Shown here: positions 10,302 to 21,272 of the stretch, piece after piece
How the letters are laid out: every line of letters begins with the position of its first letter
Numbering within the stretch: the stretch's first letter is position 1
Assembly (NCBI GenBank): GCA_021464415.1
Contig: CM038466.1
Span: forward strand, 50,998,039 to 51,062,038
DNA: 64,000 nucleotides
Direction of reading: 5' to 3'
Source of the DNA: Lonicera japonica
Lineage: Eukaryota; Streptophyta; Magnoliopsida; Dipsacales; Caprifoliaceae
Made by a program: the position numbers and the translations under genes
Notes under the pieces: generated by a model
Told to the model about the DNA's origin: nothing
Database searches by the model: none
Seen by the model: only the letters and a program-made list of their open reading frames with translations

Positions 10302-10332
<31 letters not shown>
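10302..10332. repeat. Poly-C tract (31 bases)
   Basis: Uninterrupted run of 31 C flanked by 'tttaaaa' and 'aaaagac'. The second long C tract in 2 kb. Confidence 0.8.
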
Positions 10333-10334
<2 letters not shown>

Positions 10335-12264
10335 AAGACATTTTGCCCTTGTTTATACAAACATTTAAAATAGAAAAATAAAAAAAACAAAACAAAAAAT
10401 TTATCAATCTCTCTCTCTCTATATATATATATATGTAGGTATATATATTATGGTCACCCATTTACACCACCACATTACCAATTCATGTATTTTTATGCTT
10501 TTTTCTTAAGCCGGAAATTCAACTCTTAACAACTCATTCTCTCACTATATAAGTATATATAGTCTTTGAATATTAAAATATATAAGGGAATAAAGAACTA
10601 TATGACTGAGATTTAACATACTTTTTGAATGGTTGACAGTGTATTTGACACGAATTACGAACTAGTATATGTATATGTAAATTATATAATACTCAAATTT
10701 TCTCTAGAAATATTCACACTACACTTATGTGTGTGTATATATAATAATAATGGGTCATGATTTTTGAATCTTAAAATGTATAATTCATATATATATATAT
10801 ATATATATGTACATAGTTACATATCAGAGTTATTGGTTAAAAATGAGAAGAAAAAATAAATTTGAGTTATCAAATTTAGAGAATTGATAAATTAAATAAG
10901 GCAAATATATATACAGAGGGATAGTAATTAGTTAACTATAAATTCATAGTATCCCGGATTTAGTTAAGTTGTAAAACAAGTTGGTTTATGGCTCAACCTA
11001 CCAAGATTCAATTATTCCGAATCCCGATTTTCTTCTCTCATGAAAATCAGTATATTCGTGAATTTATTGATTATATATAAGGATAATAATTTATCAAATG
11101 TGGATCTAGACGAATGGAGCTTAACCTGGTTTTGATATTATCTCTATCGATTGTGTAATTGCTGCGTGTCAACTTTCTTTACATAAAATATATAATTTTT
11201 TTTGTGCTATAACAGTAATTTTGTAAATTCTACCACAAGACATGCCCAAAAATAAAAAATAAAAAAATAAGAAACAAAAAAAAATATCTACCAACGCATG
11301 TAATTTACATTGTCTTTTTATGTATTTTTTCTTAATTTTTTTTGGGGTTTTACGCATAATAGTCACAATGGATCTTGTAGGTTTTAAATATACAACTTTT
11401 ATTAAAATTTGACTTTTTAATTACAAGTTAATATATTTTAATATAAAATAGTTGAGAGAGAGAGAGAGAGAGTGGGGTCGTGGGAGTGTAAATTGGATGT
11501 GTATGTTATACAACCATATTACACAATCCACTACTAAATTCATTTTTTTTTTTTTTGTGTGTGTTAATGTTTGGCGATTTCTAATGTGAATTTGGCTGTG
11601 CAATCGTTTGAAACTTACACAGTTGGTAAATTTTAGACATAACCTACTTTTAATTACAAAATCATTGGAGACGCTCTAAAATACCATTGTGCAAGTGCTT
11701 ATTATGCTAGAGCGATTCGGATGAATTACATCTACACAATAAATTCGTCATGTTGGTTGGTAACACACAAGAAATTTTATAACACATAAGAATTTTTTTT
11801 TTAAATATGCTTTGTGTGTATGTACTATTTTGTTGTGGGTCAAAGAAGGGTGATTCTATTTTTACTTTGAATAATTCTTGGTTTTACTCTCACTTTTCAT
11901 TCAGTCCTTAAACAACGAGTAATAGCTTGTTATTCGGTCCTTGAATGTCTTTTATAAGTCTGACAATGCCTTACTCAGTCCCTAAACATGGAGTAATAGA
12001 CTTATACTCAGTCCTAAAAAACTGAATAACATACCCTTACTCGGTGCTCAAAAACAGAATGAAAAGTGAAAGTGAAAAAAGTATTATTAGGAGTAGAAAT
12101 AGAATCAACCAAAAAAATACACGTACTATAAATATAAATGTGAAAGAAATAATCATTTATTTATATTGAAGTGCGTAACAAGCGAAAGTCATGTTTATGA
12201 ATGATTGATAATAATAATAATAATTATATAGGTAAAATCAACATATATTGAGATCGATATATTA
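10333..12264. other. AT-rich intergenic DNA with microsatellites
   Basis: CT/AT tract at about 10,408-10,433, TA tract at about 10,789-10,808 and GA tract at about 11,454-11,472. No coding region or transposon end is supported. Confidence 0.5.
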
Positions 12265-12630
12265 TTAGCAATAACAATGGCATTGAGTCGGGAACTTGCA
12301 CCATCCTCCTTTAGAGCAATGCTGATGGCAGAGTTGATCGCATTTCGCATTTTGGCAACCATTCATGTAGTTATTGTTACAACATTTTACTGCATCGAAG
12401 GTCACATTTTTTAAATCACCCTCGCCGTACAATCTGAAACAAAAAATAAAAATAAAAATCAACACTGATCAATCATGCGCGCAAATCATATATGTTGTAT
12501 TTAATCTTGTATACAGAATTATAATAAATTTTATTGTTTTATAAAAAAAAATATAACTAGAGCAAAAACCTGTGCAGAATATGAGGAGCACAATGAAGAA
12601 TAATGGAGCAATATTTCTAGAGTTGGCCAT
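12265..12630 (-). pseudogene. Small cysteine-rich secreted peptide locus (defensin-like), phase mismatch
   Basis: Exon 1 (12,630-12,570) encodes a 20-residue hydrophobic signal peptide, 'MANSRNIAPLFFIVLLIFCT'. Exon 2 (12,433-12,265) encodes the mature peptide with ten cysteines in the pattern CC-x7-C-x4-C-x3-C-x3-C-x5-C-x5-C-x1-C-x1-C, typical of plant defensin-like families with a C-x3-C...C-x-C core. The two-exon layout with the intron after the signal peptide is also typical. The odd point: exon 1 ends with one spare base and exon 2 needs two, so canonical splicing gives a stop soon after the junction (total 230 nt, not a multiple of three). Either the gene lost a base or I have missed an unusual splice site. 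Function would be defence or cell signalling outside the cell. Confidence 0.6.
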
Positions 12631-14402
12631 GATCAGTTTCTTGTAAAATTTAAGGTTAATTTCGTATAATGTTGTGAGAGTTGTTCCATTTTGACACCAC
12701 TTATATGGTGGAAATATATCAAGTGTTTAATTATGGTGAGAGCAATAAATTATATTAATTAGAAACGGGTAAAAAAAGAAACTTTCACAAGAACGATTTT
12801 TGAGAAAAATTTAGTGAATAATACTTTTTTTAAAATAAAGGCATGCTTTTTAAATTTTATTGATTATGTTTTAAATTAAGGGTTTTGACCAAATCTGTGT
12901 TTTGTGTAAACTTTAATTTTGCAATCCAAAAAATTTGATGCAAATTTATTTTGGATGATGTAATTTTATTTTTTAACTGGTATATTTTTATGTGTCACTA
13001 ATTTAACTCTAAAGCAATCAAATAAATCCCAATACATAATCCAAAAAATTTGATGAAAATTTATTTTGTATGATGTGATTTTATTTTTTAACTAGTATAT
13101 TTTGTGTCGCTAATGTAATTCTAAAGAAATGTCAAATAAATCCTAATACATAGTAATGCATGTATTAAGAAATAAGAACCGCAAATTAATTTAGCATAAC
13201 TAAAAAAATTATCATGTGTACTTTTATCAAAAAATGAACTTACATTTTAACTTGTTAAAAAATATAAAACACCGTTAATTAAACAATTAGACATAATAAT
13301 ATACTAAAAAAAAGCATTGCAAACTTAATTTTGCATGATATGTAGAATCCCATATTTTTATTAATTTATTTATTATTTATGCTTTCGGAAAAAAAAAAGG
13401 AAGAAGAGAGTTTAGATATGTAAGGTTTGAAATTCAAAATTTTAATTTGCCTTAAATTTAGCATTGTTGACCATTGTATGTAATTGCCTCTTGTTTCGAA
13501 TTATAATTATTATATTTTAACTTGATTTTGGATTATATTAATATTACTTAGTTATTGACAATTCCTTAATTATCTATCACTTCCATTTTTTATGAATTAA
13601 TTATTTATAATTCAAATTTAAATTATTGTATTTATATGTATATAGAAAATCTAGAATATTCTACTATTTCTATACACATATACTTGTCTTTCGTTACAAC
13701 GTTAGGGGATGGACAACAAAATAAAAAGGGAGGAAAAAAATGAGTGTCTGAGAAAAAAGGGAAAAAAATAGGAAAAGAAAGAAAAGGAGTTGCCTATGCT
13801 GAGAGAGAAATTAAAGAGACGTGAGGTGGAAAAAAAAAGAAGAAAAGAGAAAATATAAGGATATAACGCGTGCACGATTTATTTTCACCCGTGTATTCGA
13901 TTAGGATTTTAAAAGACTATTTTAAGATAAATAAGTCTTGTGGTATTCAATTAAGACTTTTAAATAATCTAAATAAGTCTTGTGGTATTCAATTACGACT
14001 ATTCGGATATTTTAAAGAGTGAGTTCAAATCTAGTGGTATTCAATCAGGACTTTAAACAAGTAATAAAAAGTCTTTTGGTATTCAAAAACTTGCTAATTT
14101 CAATGAATTTTTTTTAAAATTAGGAATTTGTGTGACTTTTTAGTGGAAAGTATAAATACCAAACCCTATAAAGAATCTCACCCTAACCCATGAGACTTTT
14201 CTCGTGAGACTTTTGTTTTCTGTTAGAAATTTACCAATTCTCTCATCTCTCTTCTTTACATCTACCTCTTCCTTTCACCCATGTCCCTTCTCAACTTCAC
14301 CAATGCTTCTATTTGTGAAGTGGGTATGTATATATCATCTCTATCTCTCTTTATATATATATATACACACATATATGTATGTATGTATGTATGTGTACAT
14401 TT
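12631..14402. other. AT-rich intergenic DNA; degenerate short repeats
   Basis: Two related ~100-base segments occur at about 12,909-13,000 and 13,038-13,130 ('aaaaatttgatg...tttattttg'). Another degenerate tandem family lies at about 13,890-14,090, with the recurring words 'gtggtattcaatta' and 'aagtctt'. No gene is supported. Confidence 0.5.
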
Positions 14403-14429
14403 TGCACCCCTGATTTGTAGACAAAACAC

Positions 14430-15876
14430 CATTGTAGCTTTAACACTGCAGTTTATATTATTACTAGTCAACACCACCACCACAAGGGACACCTAACCAT
14501 ATTAAAGGGGGGGACAAAAAAATGGACTTTTTTTCGCAGTGGATTTCTCTTTCACTGGGAATGGCCTTTGTTTCTCCTTTAATGTAATCATCTTTTGAGT
14601 TGCAATAAAATTTTGTTTCTCATAAAAAAATCACATTAAAATAAACAAATGAGCGCCTCACTTCAAAAAAATCCCTCTCCTTGAGCACCCTATGCCTAGA
14701 GCCTAAGCGCATAAGGAATGAGCTTTGTCAAACAGGATGCACCTTGGAGGAAGCGACTCCCCTTACATGTGCCTGGGTGCACCTTAAGCCTAGGCGCACT
14801 TTTGACCAATATGCGGGAGATGTGTTTGTTACTTCAATAGTTGTGTACTTAAATTTATTGTAGATTGTTTAAACTAGAACTCCTTCATTTCATGGGAGGT
14901 GTCTAAGATTCTTTGTTTTGTCAACAACTTGAGAACATGGAAGCCAATTAAACTGATCAAGGATTTGTTGCAAAATACCTGGTTTATTTTTATTTTTATT
15001 TTATTGTTTGCAAATCTTGATTAGGATACAGATACTGGGTTTGGTCATGATGCTCAACTACTATATTTTTTGTTAAATTCATGTAATATTGGTAATGATA
15101 GTTTTTAATTAGGTAACCATGTTATGGTTATAACCCTTGAGGACATACTATTCCTCACTGATTTGCCTATTGATGGCAAACCAGTTATGGGTGCACATAT
15201 AAACGTATTATACCATTCTAATTATTTAGGAAAGAATACTAGTATTAATAATGGTTGTATAAAATTAACTCAATTGAGAGATGTGTTCTCCCAGGTAAGA
15301 GAGGGTGACTCACACGATGAGCTAATGGCATGATGAGCTAATGGTTGTTGCTATATCATGCATTTTGTACAAACTTGGTTCAATGTTTTTTAATAATAGT
15401 GATTACTCTATAAGCATTATTTTTCTCTCCCTTGTTTAAGTTGGAGGAGATTAATATGTATGCATGGAAGTCGGCTGTGTTAGCAAACCTACATGCAAAT
15501 TTGAGGAAATCGAGGAGGAAAAATTACGTCCTCAATGGGGCAGGATGCCTTTTGACTATGCTGACTAATATCTACTTTCTTTTGTTTTTAAAGTGTGAAA
15601 TGTTTTCTAATGAAGGCATCTACTGGATAAAAGAATGATGGACGTGCTACTTAGAAGATTTAGTTGCCTATTTACATGAGTATAAAACCAAATCTACAAA
15701 CTACTTAGAAAATATTTACTATCTTTTTTAGGTATAATATCCGATTTCAAATTTCTATAATTATAATATATTGTTATACGCATTGACATCTTATTTTTGT
15801 TCTTTAAGAGGCTTCCACTGTACAAATTTACCCACCAATTCATTAGAGGAACTACCTTGGGTATATCAACCACATT
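14430..15876 (+). repeat. Left arm of a large inverted repeat containing PMD fragments
   Basis: Matches the reverse complement of 16,084-18,020 along most of its length. Aligned landmarks: 'ttatattatta' plus 'caacaccacca' (14,453-14,483 versus 17,967-18,003 reversed), 'cagtggatttct' (14,538 versus about 17,341), 'gcatcttggaggaagcg'-like sequence (14,741 versus about 17,140) and 'ggttgatat' near the centre. The right arm has an additional ~600 bp (about 17,345-17,935). The arms differ by many substitutions and small indels. Confidence 0.85.
14930..15640 (+). pseudogene. PMD N-terminal fragment in the left arm
   Basis: In broken frames the segment reads 'LRTWKPIKLIKDLLQ', then 'ITLEDILFLTDLPIDGKPV' (15,127-15,183), the conserved start of the plant mobile domain, then 'EEINMYAWKSAVLANLH'. 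Intron-like and frame-breaking sequence lies between. The opposite arm carries the same segment on the minus strand (about 16,400-16,960). It cannot encode a full protein. Confidence 0.7.
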
Positions 15877-15891
15877 ATTTAGAAAAGCCAT
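15694..15891 (-). pseudogene. PMD C-terminal fragment near the palindrome centre (left)
   Basis: Reads 'WWVNLYSGSLLKNKNKM', matching the 'WAKLFGGKLSKSKSN'-type segment of the PMD copy at 18.9 kb. It is on the strand opposite to the N-terminal fragment in the same arm, so each arm is itself rearranged. Confidence 0.6.
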
Positions 15892-15904
15892 ATTCCTTAA
15901 GCTT

Positions 15905-16078
15905 GGAATACACTAAAAAAATACAGGGAAAAAACAATAATTAGAAAACATTTCACAAAACAAAAAACTGCAGAGAAAAAACAATAATTAGAAAACATTT
16001 CACAAAAAAAAAAAAAAAAAAACAAACAAACTATAAAGAAAAAACAATAATTAGAAAACACTTCACTATAGTTTTTTT
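15905..16078. repeat. Palindrome centre with short direct repeats
   Basis: The word 'aacaataattagaaaacattt' (cut here to its core 'aataattagaaaacatt') occurs three times, near 15,938, 15,984 and 16,044, separated by A-rich spacers. This would be the loop of a hairpin transcript. Confidence 0.7.
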
Positions 16079-16083
16079 CATAC

Positions 16084-18020
16084 AATGGTTGATATATCCA
16101 GGGCAATTCCTCTACTGAATGGGTGGGTAAATTTGTACAGTGGTAGCCTCTCAAAGAACAAGAAGAAGATGTCAATGCATACAGCAAAATATTATATTCC
16201 TAGAAATTTGAAGTCGGATATTATACCTCAAAAAGAGAGTAAATATTTTCTAAGTATGGTTGTGTACTCATGTAAATAGGCAACTAAACCTTCTAAGTAG
16301 CATGTCCATTATTCTTTCATCCAGTAGATGCTTTCATTAGAAAACATTTCACACTTCAAAAAATAAAGGCAAGATATTAGTCATCAAAAGGCATGCTGCC
16401 CCACTGAGAACGTCATTTTTCCTCCTCGATTTCCTCAAATTTGTATGCAACTTTGCTAACACAGCTGCCCCCATGCTTACACGTTAATCTCCTCCAACTT
16501 ACAAAAAAGTAGGAGAAAATTAATGCTTACAGAATAATCACTATTACTAAAAACCATTGAACCAAGTATATACAAAATGTATATTATAGCAACAAACATT
16601 AGCTCATCATGTGAGTCACCCTGTCCCACCTAGGAGAACGCAACTCTCAATTGAGTAAATTTCATACAACCTTTATTCATACTAATATTCTTTCCAAAAT
16701 AATTAGAAGGGTCTGATACATTTATATGTGCCATAACTGGTTTGCCATCAACAAGCAAACTAGTGAGGAATAGTATGTTCTCAAGGTATCATTACTAATA
16801 TCATATAAATTTAATGAAAGTTATAGTAGTTGAGCATCATGAACAAACTTATTGTCAGTATCCTACTCAAAATTTGCAAAAAAAGAAAAATAGGTATTTT
16901 GCAGCAAATCCTTGATCAGTTTAACTGGCTTCTATGTTTCTCAAGTTGTTAACGCAACAAAGAATCTTATACACCTCCATGAAATGAAGGAGTTCTAGTT
17001 TAAATAATCTACAACAAATATAAGTACACAACTACTGAAGTAACAAACACATCTCTAGCATAGTGGTCAAAAGTGCGCTTGGGCTCAAGGTCCACCCAGG
17101 TGCACGGAAGAGGAGTCGCTTTCTCCAAGGTGCATCCCATTTGACTAAGTACATGCCTTATGCGCCTCGGCTCCAGGCATGGGGCTATCAAGGCGAGAGA
17201 TTTTTTGAAGTGAAGCGTTGATTTGTGTATTTTACTGTGATTTTTTTATTTATAAGAAACAAAATTTTATTGCCACTCAAAAGATGATTACATTAAATGA
17301 GAAACAAAGGTCATTCCCAGTGAATAAGAAATCCACTGAGAATTACATCAGATTGATATTATCAATGGCTTCTTATTAACTCATAAAGTATCTACGGGTG
17401 ATGTTATATGCACCCATAAATTGTAGCCGGGCAACCACAAATTTCAAACAATGTTTTTTTATTAGGGCAACCAAATTATAAGTATGTGATGTTCTATCTA
17501 CAAGATTAGGTTTGGTGCCCCCTTTAACTCGGTGATAGGTCACCGAGTTAATGGATGCGATTCGATAATCTTTTGCCGTGTTAAATATTACAATGGAGTA
17601 AGGCCAATAATTTACATGGCTAGAGATTGTCGACTAAGTGATGTTGATGAAAGGTCACCAAGTTAATAGACAGTGTTTGGTAAACTCTAGCCGTTTCAAA
17701 AACCACAATGTAGTAAGTCCAAGAATTTATCGGCCAAAGGTTGTCGACTAAGTGATAACGGTGACAAGTCACCAAGTTAAAGGAAATTATTCAGTAATCT
17801 TTTGCCATTTTAATTATTTTTTTCCTTTTTTGTAAGTTAAAGAATTTACTCGGCCAAAGGTTGCCGACTAAGTGATGTCGGTGAGAGGTCACCGAGTTAA
17901 TGTAAATAATTCGGTAACCTTTAGTTGTTTTGTTTTTTCTCCCTTTTTTTTTTAATATGGTTGTGTGTCCCTTATGGTGGTGTTGACCAATAATAATATA
18001 AACTGTAGTGTAAAAGTTAA
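16084..18020 (-). repeat. Right arm of the large PMD inverted repeat
   Basis: Reverse-complement partner of 14,430-15,876. It contains the PMD C-terminal fragment on plus (16,085-16,279, 'GWVNLYSGSLSKNKKKM') and the N-terminal fragment on minus (about 16,400-16,960). Bases ~17,345-17,935, including a tandem repeat, have no partner in the left arm. Confidence 0.82.
17537..17945 (+). repeat. Tandem repeat, ~115-119-bp unit, about 3.5 copies
   Basis: Unit starts at 17,537, 17,652, 17,767 and 17,886 with '(a)ggtcacc(g/a)agttaa' and carries 'ggccaaaggttg(t/c)cgactaagtga'. The alternating GGTCACCGAGTT and CGGCCAAAGGTTG words resemble subterminal repeats of plant CACTA elements; no CACTA terminus is visible. 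Flanking inverted words (gggtgatgttat at 17,397 and ataacatcacc near 18,038) may mark a small element of about 650 bp. Confidence 0.6.
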
Positions 18021-18059
18021 AATGGTGTATAATACATAACATCACCTATATCTGCTAGT

Positions 18060-19020
18060 GTGTATATGAGCTTTTAACCTTTTTTTAGGCTTTACTTCCT
18101 TTTCATTTTGTTTGGAATATGTACAGTTAATCTTTATATATTTGCATTCTCTTATTGGCTCTTCAACAAAGGAGTGAAAGTACTAAACTCGGCTCATTAC
18201 TTCATGATTTCATGCAAGCTTTTAATTATGATGATATTCCATACTTACTTCAATAATCTGAAAAAGTGGAAGCCTAGTCAGCAGATTCAAGATCTACTGA
18301 AAGATAGATGTTTTTCTTTGTTTTGTAATTCGAGTTGATCCCAAGATTTTAAGTGTTCTCATTAGGGGACCTTAATTAAATTTATGATAAATAAATATGA
18401 TGTAGGGAATGAAAGTTTTAGAATTGGATACCACACTTCAGCCATCACTCTTGAGGATATATTATTCCACACTGGTTTGCTTGTTGATGGCAAACCAGTT
18501 ACTGGTATTCATCTATAAGGAGAAGACCTTAAAAACATATTTAGGAAGTGAAAGTATGCTACAAGAGCTTACATGTTGTATATTATATCTCTTTTTATTT
18601 CTAATTGTCATCCTACAATATCTATTAATTTCCTCCCCCTATTGGAAAAACTGGGAATGATAAATAATTACGTAGTAAACTCCCATGCAAATTTAAAGGC
18701 ATACAAGGGTGGTGATATTCGACACCTCGGCCCCGCAGTATATCTTTTGATGGTGATGTCTCGTCCTTTTAACATTTTTTTTATGAAATGTGATTTTTTT
18801 TTTCCCTGCAGTTTTTTGTTTTTGAGCATATTCCAAAGCTCTGACAAATTGCATTTCATGGGAAGGAAATTGTTGATATTCTCATGTCAGTTCCACTCAT
18901 ATGCAGGTGGGCTAAACTCTTTGGTGGTAAGCTATCAAAGTCAAAGTCAAATATGCCACAGAAATTTAAGTATGAGGTTCAAGTTCCTCAAATTATCGGG
19001 GAAGACATAAATTAACTGAT
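18060..19020 (+). pseudogene. Third PMD copy, degenerate
   Basis: Pieces of the plant mobile domain in order on plus: 'LKKWKPSQQIQDLLKD' (about 18,259-18,306), 'ITLEDILFHTGLLVDGKPV' (about 18,442-18,500), a middle part around 18,690-18,760, and 'LICRWAKLFGGKLSKSKSN' followed by 'VPQIIGED' (about 18,899-19,012). Stops and frame changes separate them. It is closest in wording to the fragments in the inverted repeat next door and more distant from the Harbinger-borne PMD gene. Confidence 0.7.
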
Positions 19021-19439
19021 TTCTCTATTTTTCACTATTTAACAAAAACGATTTGTTTTGATTTCTCTAGTATTTGTTTAATAAAAACTCTTTATAATGT
19101 ATTAAAATTTTCATTTCATTTTGTAGATTAATTGACAGCCTTATAGGAGGGTGCTGAATCTACTGCCCATGCATTTATTTACAAGGGCAACAACATCTTG
19201 GGTGATATGTGACCGGAGTAGTATGCTTCAAGGAAGTATCTAATCACCGGTACTAGTTGGCTCCAAGACAAAATGGGATTGAAGAAGGAAAGGAGTTTGG
19301 AAGGTTGCTCAATATGAAGAAAAGAAAAAAAACAACTTGCATATGAAAAGAATTGAGCAGACCATGAAGATCTGAAACCTTCTTTAATTTCATGAGATAA
19401 GAGGTTTAGGAATATGATTGGAGATAGAGGTAATTTTTT

Positions 19440-20340
19440 AATTTTTTTAGTGAAATTTGAAATATTATTGAATCAAACTAGAATATAGAAAGAACAAAAA
19501 TAGATAAAACAAAAGAAAACTCTCCCTATAATATACAACCATAATCTGATCATATAACCACTATTGTTTACGTAAAGCCCAATTTCTCCAATTCCTTGCA
19601 GCTCTCCAATTCCATTAAGCATCTTTAATGCTATCATTAAGTAATTTTGTCTAGTACGTACTCCCATGTATACCTTGCATCCTTGAAAGTTTTGCTATTC
19701 CTCTCTTACCAAACCAAATACGTAGTTGCTCCAAATGACAGGCTCCTAATTTGAGCTTCAAAGTTGCAACCCTTAGCCTCCTGAATAGCATTCACAACTT
19801 CGTCCTAACATGTATTGCTCCTAGTTATCTCGTTTCTCTATTTTACCACATTCCAAATCACTTGAATAAAATCACATTAAAAGAATAGATGGTTCATACA
19901 TTCAAAATCAGCACCACACAGCACACATATATAACCATTAATCCATCCTCACAATTTATCTCTAGTAAAAAATTTACCTTTAACCCCAACCAAAGGATAA
20001 AGACATATTTAGGAATATAACCTTTAAACCACACAAAATTCTTCCAATGCGTGATCTTTATGCTCCCTGAGAGCCCCTTTAGCAGTACAACTAGTGTATT
20101 GACCTGAATTATACAGTGTCCAAGCCACCCAATCTCTACTACTAGCACTAATAACTGGCAACCTAGCTTGAACTAATTGCAACTCCTGAGAAATAGGAAT
20201 CGGAAAGCATCACCCTCCCTCTCTAATAAAATTACTAAGATTGGCATGAAGATTACTCACAGTATCATAAACAATTTGACTCTCCACTCTTTTCACTAGA
20301 GGCCTTATATTATGCCAATTGTTCAACTACACAAAGAAAT
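19440..20340 (-). pseudogene. Non-LTR retrotransposon (LINE) remnant, zf-RVT end
   Basis: On the minus strand a decayed frame reads 'CTAKGALREH', 'ICLYPLVGVKGKF', then 'YICVLCGADFECMNHLFF', the pattern of the zinc-binding reverse-transcriptase C-terminal domain (Cys-x2-Cys ... His) of plant LINE ORF2 proteins. It is interrupted by frameshifts and stops. No polymerase core and no poly-A tail are visible here. Confidence 0.65.
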
Positions 20341-20467
20341 CACTCCCACAACCTATTTCGTATTTAATAAAAAGTTAAATTTGATCCCTCAATTCTAAAT
20401 TTCCCCCCAATTTTGTTTCTTTAATAATAATTTTTCCCTAGTACTTAGTTATTGATTGCTCTATTTA

Positions 20468-20612
20468 TCTATATTATAAAAGTATTAATAAGTCAATGTC
20501 GAGCTATTTAATGAAGAACAAATTCCTAATGATCATGATGTGCGACCATTTAATGAAGAACAAATTCTTAATGATCGTGATGCGCGACCATTTAATGAAA
20601 GACAAATTTCCA
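20468..20612 (+). repeat. Helitron-like 5' end followed by a 42-bp tandem repeat
   Basis: A|TCTATATTATAAAAGTA at 20,468 resembles the 5' terminus of plant Helitrons. Directly after it, a 42-bp unit containing 'atttaatgaa(g/a)aacaaatt' is repeated three times with starts near 20,504, 20,546 and 20,588. No matching 3' hairpin and CTAG end was found downstream on this strand. Confidence 0.45.
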
Positions 20613-20967
20613 TTGATCTTGCTTTTTCATACCTACTATCTTCATTGTTGGTGTATATGGTTTAACTAATTTACATTGTGACTCACCTTGTTAAATAATC
20701 AAACTCTCTTTCCTACGCAAAAAAACAACTCCCAACATTCTTACTTAAATAATCAATTATCCTAAGGGTGTATTTGTTTTGTTGTCTAAAGTCTGGTTTG
20801 CTAAACCTGAATAATATATTTGTTTTCCATCTGAATGAAATATCTAAATAGGTATTAAAAAATATGTTTGGATCGTTTTATCCTTCACTATCCATTTCAT
20901 AGTTCAAGAAATAAATAAAAAGCCAGAAGGGCACGGAGTAAAGAAAGAAAGAAGCACCGCACTTCCT

Positions 20968-21272
20968 TCAGGGGGTTAACTTTGTGTCTTCCCTTTTGAT
21001 AGTTGCTTTAGCCAAATCACTTGTGTCTTCAAAAGATAAGTTCGATCCCCCTTCACATTCTTTAGGACATACATACAGTTGGGATGGTGGTCTTGTCTTG
21101 GTTGAATGAGGAGGTGGTTTTTTAATAGCTTTCTTAGCTTCCTCAAGAGATGCATATCTCCCATGTATTACTCACCACTCACATTCTTTGTCTGAGATTG
21201 ACACTCAGACCAAGTGGTGTAAATGCCTGGCTGCTTTCCGGCCCAGACTACATAATAGCTACCTTTTGTCAT
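20968..21272 (-). pseudogene. Viroplasmin / RNase H1 hybrid-binding-like domain fragment, broken
   Basis: From an ATG at 21,272 the frame reads 'YYVVWAGKQPGIYTTW' and 'ECQSQTKNVSG', the signature of the small domain shared by caulimovirus viroplasmin and the N-terminus of RNase H1, which binds RNA-DNA hybrids. A stop follows, then a frame change, then 'ASLEEAKKAI', the usual next motif of the family, and a Pro/Ser-rich tail to a stop at 20,968-20,970. It may derive from a retroelement, an old integrated pararetrovirus or a cellular RNase H-like gene; the fragment alone does not decide. Confidence 0.6.

Noticed and set aside
20771..20800. Harbinger-type MITE starting 'gggtgtatttgtttt'
   Set aside because: No matching inverted end or TAA duplication was found downstream.
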